A stretch of DNA of 39,432 bases. Origin: Sphingopyxis sp. H050. GTDB lineage: Bacteria > Pseudomonadota > Alphaproteobacteria > Sphingomonadales > Sphingomonadaceae. Made by a program: the position numbers and the translations under genes. Below are positions 33,424-39,432 of this stretch, piece after piece (the first letter of the stretch is position 1; each line of letters starts with the position of its first letter). The notes under the pieces are model-generated. The model was given only the letters and a program-made list of their open reading frames with translations, did not search any database and was not told the origin of the DNA. The stretch lies in contig NZ_LNRZ01000016.1 in assembly GCF_001468265.1 (NCBI RefSeq), forward strand, positions 1 to 39,432, written 5' to 3'.

Positions 33424-33469
33424 TTGCGCCGCGTTCGATCAACAGGGATTGAACGGGCGCGGGGCGCAA
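33424..33469. repeat. Long imperfect inverted repeat before mucR
   Basis: TTGCGCC at the left and GGCGCAA at the right frame inner arms GCGTTC-GATC and GATT-GAACG, giving a strong imperfect hairpin of about 46 bp with an AACAG-type loop. It begins 9 bp after the stop of the helicase gene and ends 24 bp before the MucR start, so it may act as a partial terminator or leader structure. There is no T run. Confidence 0.6.
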
Positions 33470-33493
33470 TTCTAACGTCAGGATCGACTTTCA

Positions 33494-33943
33494 ATGAACG
33501 ATACTCCCCAGGACAATTCGGACCTGCTCACGCTGACCGCCGATATTGTTGCCGCCCATGTCGGCAACAACAGCGTCGCGATCTCGGATCTTTCGATCCT
33601 CATCAACAATGTTCATGCTGCGCTTTCCGGACTTTCGAAGCCTGCAGAGCTGCCCGAAGAGAAGCCTGTGCCGGCAGTATCAATCCGTTCTTCGGTGAAA
33701 CCCGATTACATCGTGTGTCTCGAAGACGGAAAGAAGCTGAAGATGCTTCGCCGGCACTTGATGACGCATTATGGGCTCACGCCAGACGACTATCGGGCAA
33801 AATGGGGGCTCCCTGCCGATTATCCGATGGTTGCGCCTGAATATGCTGAGAAGCGCCGAGTGCTGGCTAAGGAAATCGGGCTCGGAACGAAGGGACGCGG
33901 TGGCGGCCGCAAGCCTGCCCGCGGGGCGGCCAAGCGCGGCTGA
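33494..33943 (+). CDS. MucR/Ros-family transcriptional regulator
   Basis: 149 residues, the size of MucR/Ros proteins. The prokaryotic zinc finger is at 72-95: Cys75, then Asp78 where many members have Cys, and His88 and His92 (DYIVCLEDGKKLKMLRRHLMTHYGL). The Cys-Asp-His2 type of zinc site is known in this family, so it should still bind metal. The finger is followed by TPDDYRAKWGLPADYPMVAPEYAEKR and a basic tail (GRGGGRKPARGAAKRG) that fits AT-rich DNA binding. It could repress surrounding plasmid genes; the AGGA 10 bp upstream is its ribosome site. Confidence 0.93.
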   Translation: MNDTPQDNSDLLTLTADIVAAHVGNNSVAISDLSILINNVHAALSGLSKPAELPEEKPVPAVSIRSSVKPDYIVCLEDGKKLKMLRRHLMTHYGLTPDDYRAKWGLPADYPMVAPEYAEKRRVLAKEIGLGTKGRGGGRKPARGAAKRG

Positions 33944-34270
33944 TCACCACTCTGGCTGGCGAGGCGGCCGATGGCGCAGCCTCGCCACAACTTCCTGCCA
34001 TTCCGCCTCATCGCGCGGCCCAAATTCGATCGTTGGAGCTTCCGACGTTGCCCCGACCTCGACCGGTCGGCGCCGGCAGATGGTACAGCGCATATGCTCG
34101 ATGACGTCCGTCGGCCGACTATCCCATCGGTGAAGAGCAAACCAACGCCACAATATTCCGCCGTCCACGACGCCCTGATGGTCACAGAATCCGCATCGCA
34201 CCGCGACGTTTGAGCGGTTTCGCCTGATCTCTTCGAGCGATTCAAAACTCCCGGCCACACGCTCTTCCAT
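33944..34270 (-). CDS. Small zinc-ribbon protein, conserved unknown
   Basis: 108 residues. Two CxxC pairs, CGFC at 26-29 and CTIC at 62-65, are placed as in a zinc ribbon. Between them WRWFALHRWDSRPTDVIEHM looks like a conserved block that I recall from alphaproteobacterial plasmid and phage unknowns. The stop is adjacent to the mucR stop (convergent, no space), so there is no terminator between them. The ATG at 34270 has no ribosome site; a GTG 12 bp further has GGAAGAG in front and may be the real start. Function unknown; nucleic-acid binding is likely. Confidence 0.62.
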   Translation of the reverse strand: MEERVAGSFESLEEIRRNRSNVAVRCGFCDHQGVVDGGILWRWFALHRWDSRPTDVIEHMRCTICRRRPVEVGATSEAPTIEFGPRDEAEWQEVVARLRHRPPRQPEW

Positions 34271-34425
34271 AGGAGGATAGCGCCCGCGCGCAATAACTCG
34301 CGCTGCGCGGAACTATGGCGCGCCTTCGGCACGCCAACAATGAGAGGGGAGGGGGATGGAAGGGGGCGAGGCCCCTTGGGAGTTAAGCCCATGATCCGGG
34401 TCTCGGTTGTCACCGGAGATTCATC

Positions 34426-36477
34426 ATGCAGAACCAACCGATTCCTTTCAACAAGCTCCGCCTCTCGCCGGCCAATGCCCGCAAAACCTTCACCCAAGCC
34501 GGTATCGATGCCCTCGCGGTTTCGATCGACGCATATGGACTTCTTCAGCCCGTCATCGTCAGCCCGGCGACCGACAAGAAGTCGTTCTTCGACGTTCATG
34601 CGGGCGGCCGACGCTGGCGCGCGATCGGGCAGCTCATCAAAAGCGGCAAGCTGCCAAAGAATGCAATGATTGATGCGCGTGTGTGCAATGACGAAGCCGC
34701 CGCGCTCGCCGAAGAGATCAGTTTGGCCGAAAACATCATTCGCGAAGCCATGTCCCCCGCCGATGAATGCCGCGGTTACCGCGCGGCCATGGACAAGGGC
34801 GAAAGCGAAGAAGAACTCGCGCGGCGCATGGGCGTCACGGTCCGTCACGTTCAGGGGCGCCTGCGCCTCGCCGATCTTGCAGAGCCGATCTTCGACGCCC
34901 TCGCTGAAGGGAAGATTACGCTCGATGTCGCCAAGGCCTATGGCAGCACCTCCGATCGCGACACGCAGCTCGCTGCCTGGAATGTTTTCAAGGATAGCTG
35001 GCAGGGCGACCAACCGCACACGATCCGGCGTTATGTCAACGACAGCGCGATCGAGGCGAGCAGCGCCGTCGCGAAACTGGTCGGTGAGGAAGAATATCTC
35101 GCCGCCGGTGGCCGTATCGAACGTGACCTTTTCGCCGGCGAGGGCGAAGGTCAATGGCTCGATCGCCCGATCGCCGAAGACATCGCACGCGCGAAGCTCG
35201 AGCAAGCTGCAGACGCCATCATGGCCGTCGGCACACTCGGATGGGTTCGGGTTCTCCTAGCCCAGCACGTTCCGCATTCGGCGACCGACGGCTTGCACGA
35301 CTATTACATCCGGCGCGGCGAGCTGAGCGAAGAAGACCAGGCCCGCATGATCGCGATCGAAGAGCGCCTTCAGTCGATCGAGGAAGAACTGGAGGATGCA
35401 ACCGATGCGGACGTGATTTCACGTCTCGAAGCGGAAAATGAAGCGCTGGACGCCGAGCACACCGAAATCGACAAACGCAGCTATGTGATTCCGGAAGACG
35501 AACGACCGCATGTTGGAACCTTCGTGGTGCTTGCCAGCGATGGCACCCCGAAGGCGTCGCACCGCTACTTTTCGACGAAGGCCCCCAAGCGCGAAAAGCA
35601 GTCGCAAAGGGTCACCGGCGGATGTGCTGAAGGCGCTGCCCTGGAGGACGCTCTCCCCCGGTCGCTCGAGGAGCAGCTTGCCAAGGAACGGCGTGACGTA
35701 TTGGCTTTGCACATCGCCCATGATCCCGCGCTCGCGCTCGATCTGACTATCTTCCGCCTCGCACGGAAATTTACGGGCTATGCCGCTTACAACGACACGG
35801 GCGTCATGGTGACGATCGGCGAGCTCTTTGACCCCGCCGGCGTCCCCGCCGCCCATTCAACTGCCGCACAAGATGGCCTCGATGCGGTCCGCTCCGGTCT
35901 TCCGTGCGATTGGGCAGGCGCCGACGACAGTTTCAGCGCGTTCATGGCGTTCCGCGAACTCGACGAAACGGACAAGGCAGCATGGCTTGCGTTTGCCGTC
36001 AGTCAAAGCCTTCAGGCGAGCCTCGCCACCGGCGATCGCGCTAACCGCTTCCAATCCGAGCTTGGCGCGCTGCTCGGTATCGATACCGCCGAACACTGGC
36101 GGCCGAGCGCGGATGCCTTCTTCGACAAGATCCGCAAGCCGCAGATCCTGTCGATCCTGGGCAAGCTCGATCCCGAGCTTCCGGGTCGCTACGCCAGCGA
36201 AAAGAAGGCCGCCCTATCGTCTGCAGCCGCAAAACTCTGCGCCGGCGAAACAATCGTCACGCCTGAGGTGAAGGCGCGGGCGCAAAGCTGGATCCCGGAC
36301 GTCATGATGTTTCGCGCCGCCGAGACCCCGGATGAACCGGAAGCGCTGCCGGTCGACGATGACAGCGGCGAAGATCAACCTGCCATCGATGACGCCGATG
36401 ACGAGCAAATCGACGAGGCCAACCCTGCCGTGAACGACGTCGACCAGGCCGGGGCCGTTTTGGCCAACGCAGCCTGA
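34426..36477 (+). CDS. Large ParB/Srx-domain protein
   Basis: 683 residues. The N-terminal ParB/Srx domain (about 5-110) has the GGRRWRAIGQL arginine box and the SLAENIIREAMSPADE motif; a KorB-type HTH follows (about 127-160, EEELARRMGVTVRHVQGRLRLADL). The middle has a coiled coil (EERLQSIEEELEDATDADVISRLEAENEALDAEH, about 300-335) and the last 60 residues are very acidic. At 683 residues it is more than twice a normal partition ParB. It is not next to parA, which has its own small partner, so a role in gene regulation or DNA processing rather than partition is likely. Good ribosome site GGAG before the ATG. Confidence 0.9.
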   Translation: MQNQPIPFNKLRLSPANARKTFTQAGIDALAVSIDAYGLLQPVIVSPATDKKSFFDVHAGGRRWRAIGQLIKSGKLPKNAMIDARVCNDEAAALAEEISLAENIIREAMSPADECRGYRAAMDKGESEEELARRMGVTVRHVQGRLRLADLAEPIFDALAEGKITLDVAKAYGSTSDRDTQLAAWNVFKDSWQGDQPHTIRRYVNDSAIEASSAVAKLVGEEEYLAAGGRIERDLFAGEGEGQWLDRPIAEDIARAKLEQAADAIMAVGTLGWVRVLLAQHVPHSATDGLHDYYIRRGELSEEDQARMIAIEERLQSIEEELEDATDADVISRLEAENEALDAEHTEIDKRSYVIPEDERPHVGTFVVLASDGTPKASHRYFSTKAPKREKQSQRVTGGCAEGAALEDALPRSLEEQLAKERRDVLALHIAHDPALALDLTIFRLARKFTGYAAYNDTGVMVTIGELFDPAGVPAAHSTAAQDGLDAVRSGLPCDWAGADDSFSAFMAFRELDETDKAAWLAFAVSQSLQASLATGDRANRFQSELGALLGIDTAEHWRPSADAFFDKIRKPQILSILGKLDPELPGRYASEKKAALSSAAAKLCAGETIVTPEVKARAQSWIPDVMMFRAAETPDEPEALPVDDDSGEDQPAIDDADDEQIDEANPAVNDVDQAGAVLANAA

Positions 36478-36488
36478 AGCGTCACCGG

Positions 36489-36542
36489 GCGGCGCGGAAG
36501 CAAGGGTCTCGATTTCCAGTTGGAAGTCTGCCTCCGCGCCGC
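36489..36542. repeat. Long hairpin between the ParB-like gene and the next operon
   Basis: GCGGCGCGGAAGCA (36489-36502) and TGCCTCCGCGCCGC (36529-36542) pair over 14 bp with one mismatch. The 26-base inside forms a second stem TTCCA/TGGAA. The structure ends 38 bp before the next start codon. It has no T run, so it is more likely a leader, RNA-processing or protein-binding element than a simple terminator. Confidence 0.7.
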
Positions 36543-36580
36543 TGTCGACAATCCGAAATTTCTCTATTGGAGTCAACAAG

Positions 36581-37132
36581 ATGCCAGATTGTGCATCCGC
36601 ATCCATCACCATCGGCGGCCGCGTGTCACCGGAGCAGTTCGTCACCTTATGCCGCCTGATCGCCGATGAAGATCTTCGCGTCGAGGATGAAGGCGACATC
36701 TTCTCTCCTGAATCGCGCATCGAGGGCCAATCCCTGCAGCTCTTCGACCATCAGGCAATCGGAGGCCATTTCCCCGTTCTTGAACTTTGGTGCCTGCAGA
36801 ACGGGCTGTCCTATTCGCGGTGGTGCGCGGGCTACAGCGGATCGTGGCTCCCGCATCGCGAAGTATTCACGGGAAACGGCGAGGTCGTGACGTACCCCGC
36901 CAACGAAAATGGCGCGACTGTCGCCACGCGAGAGATCCTCGACCAACACGATAGCCTCACGTCACTGCGGGCATGGTTCGCGGCAGCGGACGTTCAGATC
37001 CCTCCATTGGAAATCACGGCCGACGACACGTCATCGGCCGATGCGTCACCGCGCGATCGCGCGGACAAGGAGGAAAGCGGGGATGGAGAGGGTGAGCAAC
37101 GCTCTGAACTTCAAAAAGGAAACGCGTCATGA
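36581..37132 (+). CDS. Unknown protein, first gene of the ardC operon
   Basis: 183 residues, GGAG 9 bp upstream. A folded region of about 130 residues (ITIGGRVSPEQFVTLCRLIADEDLR; LELWCLQNGLSYSRWCAGYSGSWLPHREVF) is followed by a charged tail (DRADKEESGDGEGEQRSELQKG). No family is recognised. It overlaps the ardC-like gene by 4 bp (ATGA), so both are coupled. Similar genes are seen beside ardC genes in plasmids, but no function is known to me. The role may be in regulation or DNA protection by association. Confidence 0.75.
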   Translation: MPDCASASITIGGRVSPEQFVTLCRLIADEDLRVEDEGDIFSPESRIEGQSLQLFDHQAIGGHFPVLELWCLQNGLSYSRWCAGYSGSWLPHREVFTGNGEVVTYPANENGATVATREILDQHDSLTSLRAWFAAADVQIPPLEITADDTSSADASPRDRADKEESGDGEGEQRSELQKGNAS

Positions 37133-38022
37133 AGCCCCGTCACGACATCTATCAAACGATCACCGCCGAGCTAGCCGCTGCGATCGACGCCGGCGCCGGC
37201 CAGTGGCGTATGCCCTGGCACCATGACGGCGGGACGGTGATGCGGCCGACCAGTGCTGTCGGACGCGCATATACCGGCATCAACCGCCTCGTCCTTTGGG
37301 CGTCGGCCGAGGCTCACGGCTTTCGATCCGGGACGTGGGCTACCTACCGTCAGTGGAATGACGTCGGCGCACAGGTGCGCCGCGGCGAAACCGGTACGCA
37401 CGTCATTTTGTGGAAAAAGCAAGAGCGCGATGAACCCACGTCGGCGGATTCCGATGGCGAGGACCGCGGCGCCCGCTTCTTTGCTCGGAGCTTTGTCGTC
37501 TTCAACCAATCGCAGGTCGACGGCGCGCCCGAACGGGCACAGGCAAGCGCACGGCCGATCGGCGAGATAGCCGCCTCTGCGAAATTGTTCCTCGAAAGCG
37601 TCGGCGTCCCCGTGCACTATGGCCCTTGGGATGCGTATTTTCGGCCCGATCAGGACCGCGTCTACATGCCCGACCGCGAAGCCTTCGACAGCGACGAAGA
37701 CTTCATTTCGACGCTCGGACATGAAATCGTTCATTCGACGGGGAGCGCGCAGCGCCTCGGCCGCGAAACGCTTCGGGACTATTTCAAGGACCGGACCATC
37801 CGGGCCCGCGAAGAGCTGGTTGCCGAGGTCGGCGCCAGTTTCCTGATGGCCGACCTTGGTCTGGCCTATTCGCCAAGGCGGGACCACGCCGCATATGTTG
37901 CGAGCTGGTTGAACATACTCGGGAACGATACGCGCGCGATATTTCGCGCCGCGGCGGCGGCACAGGCTGCAACCGACTGGATTCATGCCCATGCCGCCTC
38001 AGCTCTGCCGATTGCGGCTTGA
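37129..38022 (+). CDS. ArdC-type antirestriction protein with zincin metallopeptidase domain
   Basis: 297 residues. The N-terminal ArdC single-strand-DNA-binding domain (about 1-125) is recognised by ITAELAAAIDAGAGQWRMPW and NRLVLWASAEAHGF. The C-terminal zincin domain has HEIVH at 198-202 (catalytic Glu199) and the downstream Glu in REELVAEVGASFLMADLGL, the third metal ligand. ArdC proteins protect incoming single-stranded plasmid DNA after transfer, and some are secreted into the recipient. Very similar proteins are known as DUF1738/ArdC. Coupled to the genes on both sides. Complete, with all expected residues. Confidence 0.93.
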   Translation: MKPRHDIYQTITAELAAAIDAGAGQWRMPWHHDGGTVMRPTSAVGRAYTGINRLVLWASAEAHGFRSGTWATYRQWNDVGAQVRRGETGTHVILWKKQERDEPTSADSDGEDRGARFFARSFVVFNQSQVDGAPERAQASARPIGEIAASAKLFLESVGVPVHYGPWDAYFRPDQDRVYMPDREAFDSDEDFISTLGHEIVHSTGSAQRLGRETLRDYFKDRTIRAREELVAEVGASFLMADLGLAYSPRRDHAAYVASWLNILGNDTRAIFRAAAAAQAATDWIHAHAASALPIAA

Positions 38023-38025
38023 TCG

Positions 38026-38583
38026 ATGATTGCGCTTCCACCTCGAGCCCATCGGTTGCTCATCCTCGCCTGTTCCGCAACAAAGCGGCAGCATGACGGC
38101 TATATGCCCGCCATCGACCGCTATGACGGACCGCTTTGGCAAACGGTCCGTTGCCATGCGGGCGATCGGGCGATCCTAAAGGTAACCGTGCTGTCCGCAC
38201 GATATGGTTTCCTCGACTCCAGGTCGCCGATCCAGAATTACGACAGCAGGCTGACGACCGCGCTCGCCGATCGAATGATCGCCGGCGGATTGGCGACACG
38301 CTGGCCGCGCCCGCCTTCGCCCCGAAAGCCCGATAACTACGGCAATAGCGCTGCCTGTGAGATGGCCTCGTTATCCGAACATGGCGATCGCCCATTCACC
38401 GACGTCGCGATCGCAGGCGGCCACATCTACCTCAAGGTCATGAAGAGCTTCCTCGCGGCTTTTCGTCATCGCGGATACATCGCGCCCGATGCGCCTGTAA
38501 CTGAAATCAACGCGCCGATCGGCATCATGCGTCAGCAGCTGGCCGTGTGGCTCGCAAGAGCCACGGAGGGCATCGATGATTGA
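38026..38583 (+). CDS. DUF6884/YaaA-like protein
   Basis: 185 residues, 3 bp after the ardC stop. It starts with LLILACSATKRQ, then AIDRYDGPLWQTV and VLSARYGFLDSRSPIQNYDSRL; this order of an N-terminal strand with Cys, a Tyr/Asp motif and an S-A-R/K-Y/H-G box is the pattern of DUF6884, a YaaA-like fold, also seen near deazaguanine and nucleic-acid modifying genes. Function unknown. It overlaps the next gene by 8 bp. The tight coupling with ArdC suggests a common role in DNA protection. Confidence 0.75.
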   Translation: MIALPPRAHRLLILACSATKRQHDGYMPAIDRYDGPLWQTVRCHAGDRAILKVTVLSARYGFLDSRSPIQNYDSRLTTALADRMIAGGLATRWPRPPSPRKPDNYGNSAACEMASLSEHGDRPFTDVAIAGGHIYLKVMKSFLAAFRHRGYIAPDAPVTEINAPIGIMRQQLAVWLARATEGIDD

Positions 38584-38830
38584 GTCGATGCTTGTGCTTT
38601 CGACCGGCAATCTCACCGAAGCAACCTGCAATCGCTGGCTGCCTGAGTGTGACTACCCCGCCTACGAAAAATCCGAATACGGATGGTTCGTCTATGTCGT
38701 CGAACCCGACTACGACCTCCCTGCAGACCTGCTCGCGTGCATGGCGCTCGCCCGCGATCGTCATTGCTGCTGGATCATGTTCGACCGCGACGCCCCGCCT
38801 GCCGCTGAACTCCCAAGCTACGATTGGTGA
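38576..38830 (+). CDS. DUF5983-like protein
   Basis: 84 residues starting MIESMLVLSTGNLTEATCNRW. The pattern of LSTGNLTE, YGWFVYV and a C-terminal ARDRHCCWIMFDRDAP-LPSYDW matches what I know of DUF5983, a small plasmid protein family of unknown function. It overlaps both neighbours (8 and 7 bp), so all are translated together. No catalytic motif is evident. Confidence 0.72.
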   Translation: MIESMLVLSTGNLTEATCNRWLPECDYPAYEKSEYGWFVYVVEPDYDLPADLLACMALARDRHCCWIMFDRDAPPAAELPSYDW

Positions 38831-39153
38831 CGGCCATGCACATCTCTGACAACGCCACGGCCCGCACGGCAACGATTGCGCGGCTGAACGATGACGCTCG
38901 CCTTGGCCTCGATCGCCGCGCCCGAATTATGATTACCAGGAATTGCCTCGAGACTTTCCGTATATCCCAGGAAGAGCACCCGGCGATCATCCAGGCTCAA
39001 CTGCTCGCAGCCTTTCGCCGCTGCGAGTTTGCTACCGATAGTCCCGAGCACGACTTCGCCTCCATCCTGTTCCGTGAGCGAAAAGTCTGGATGAAGATCG
39101 ACTTGTATGATCCGGGCCTTGTCAAGATCCCATTGAACGGTTCCTTCTGTTGA
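38824..39153 (+). CDS. DUF3768-like protein
   Basis: 109 residues; the ATG at 38836 (MHISDN) is a possible alternative start. The pattern ARIATLND-R, IMITRN, EHDFASILFRERKVWMKIDLYDPGL resembles DUF3768, a small family found on plasmids of alphaproteobacteria. Function unknown. It is the last gene of the coupled set and overlaps the DUF5983-like gene by 7 bp. Confidence 0.72.
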   Translation: MVTAMHISDNATARTATIARLNDDARLGLDRRARIMITRNCLETFRISQEEHPAIIQAQLLAAFRRCEFATDSPEHDFASILFRERKVWMKIDLYDPGLVKIPLNGSFC

Positions 39154-39176
39154 CGGGCTGGGGGCCCCCACACGCA

Positions 39177-39432
39177 ATGCTCAAGGATTGGCTTCATTCG
39201 TTCCGAGGTCAGCTGATGCACTATCCGTGCATAGACTTGTATCCGGTCGCGGCCGTAGCCGCGTACCATAATCCGTATTCACATCCCCGGATCGAGCAAA
39301 GGCGGATGCGGACCAAACTACTACTGGGCGTTCTCAGGCGCCATCAACTTTCCCGGTCACACATCACACCAATCCGCGTCGCCTTATCGAGCCTGTTGCA
39401 ACATAAGCATCAGGCGGCGCGGAGCTCGGCAC
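39177..39432 (+). CDS. Unknown protein, incomplete at window end
   Basis: An open frame starts at ATG 39177 (MLKDWLHSFRGQLMHY) and runs without stop to the end of the window, at least 85 residues. A second start at 39216 (MHYPCIDLYP) has GAGG 8 bp before it and may be the real one. The frame is rich in His, Arg and Leu. No family is recognised. It is 23 bp after the DUF3768-like stop in the same direction and could belong to the same operon. A chance frame cannot be ruled out. Confidence 0.4.
   Translation, partial: MLKDWLHSFRGQLMHYPCIDLYPVAAVAAYHNPYSHPRIEQRRMRTKLLLGVLRRHQLSRSHITPIRVALSSLLQHKHQAARSSA

Noticed and set aside
39395..39410. GCCTGTTGCAA near the window end as a possible IS6100 end
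   Set aside because: Only partly like the 14-bp IS6100 end and no IS sequence follows before the window stops.
1..39432. Window as a complete circular plasmid
   Set aside because: The transposase frame at the left edge, continued into the right edge, meets a stop after about nine codons, so closure can neither be shown nor excluded from the sequence.

Overview
The window reads as part of a high-GC plasmid from a sphingomonad-type alphaproteobacterium (Sphingobium, Sphingopyxis or Sphingomonas-like). This is inferred from an iteron-type Rep_3 initiator with its iteron array, a MucR/Ros-family regulator, an isolated ParA plus small partner, a ParB-like protein, and a strawberry-notch/methyltransferase giant typical of such plasmids. 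No rRNA, tRNA, CRISPR array or conjugation genes were seen. No species call can be proven from the sequence alone.

Layout. (A) 1-9555 is a graveyard of mobile DNA: three Tn3-family transposons lie nested, each cutting the tnpA of the one before (junctions near 1185 and 2017). The third keeps a full-length tnpA but loses its resolvase to IS6100 (5314-6193). On the other side of IS6100 lies an inverted fragment of a second resolvase, and a class 1 integron sits in what was its res region (IRi at 6545). The integron has intact intI1, a weak PcW promoter and a very unusual deletion that fuses the attI1 leader in frame to sul1 with no cassette and no qacEdelta1; orf5 follows. (B) 9556-14153 is an intact Tn3-family transposon with 45-bp near-identical ends, tnpA, tnpR and an SDR oxidoreductase passenger gene. 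(C) 14147-19834 is a damaged type I secretion locus: a lipase-like gene cut by the transposon end, a small membrane protein, a HlyC-like acyltransferase in which the expected catalytic histidine is a tyrosine, HlyD and HlyB.

(D) 20126-22833 holds small unknown and membrane proteins and a GNAT enzyme. (E) 22874-25443 has a tyrosine recombinase with a small overlapping upstream gene, and a divergent HTH-type unknown across a 19-bp palindrome. (F) 25444-29187 is the maintenance core: a repeat-rich ParA operator, parA and partner, a VOC protein, rep, about eleven iterons upstream of rep and a single perfect iteron in inverted orientation just beyond its 3' end.

(G) 29188-39432 is a plasmid-survival block: a 1408-residue methyltransferase-helicase fusion (DarB-like layout), MucR, a zinc-ribbon protein, a large ParB-like protein, then a tightly coupled operon of an unknown, an ArdC-type antirestriction metallopeptidase, a DUF6884/YaaA-like protein, a DUF5983-like protein and a DUF3768-like protein, with a further frame running off the window end.

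The regions work together as a maintenance and anti-restriction backbone that has collected resistance (sul1), a secretion cargo and layers of transposons. The most noteworthy points are the attI1-sul1 fusion, the HlyC-like protein lacking the catalytic His, the inverted iteron, and the coupled anti-restriction/unknown operon.
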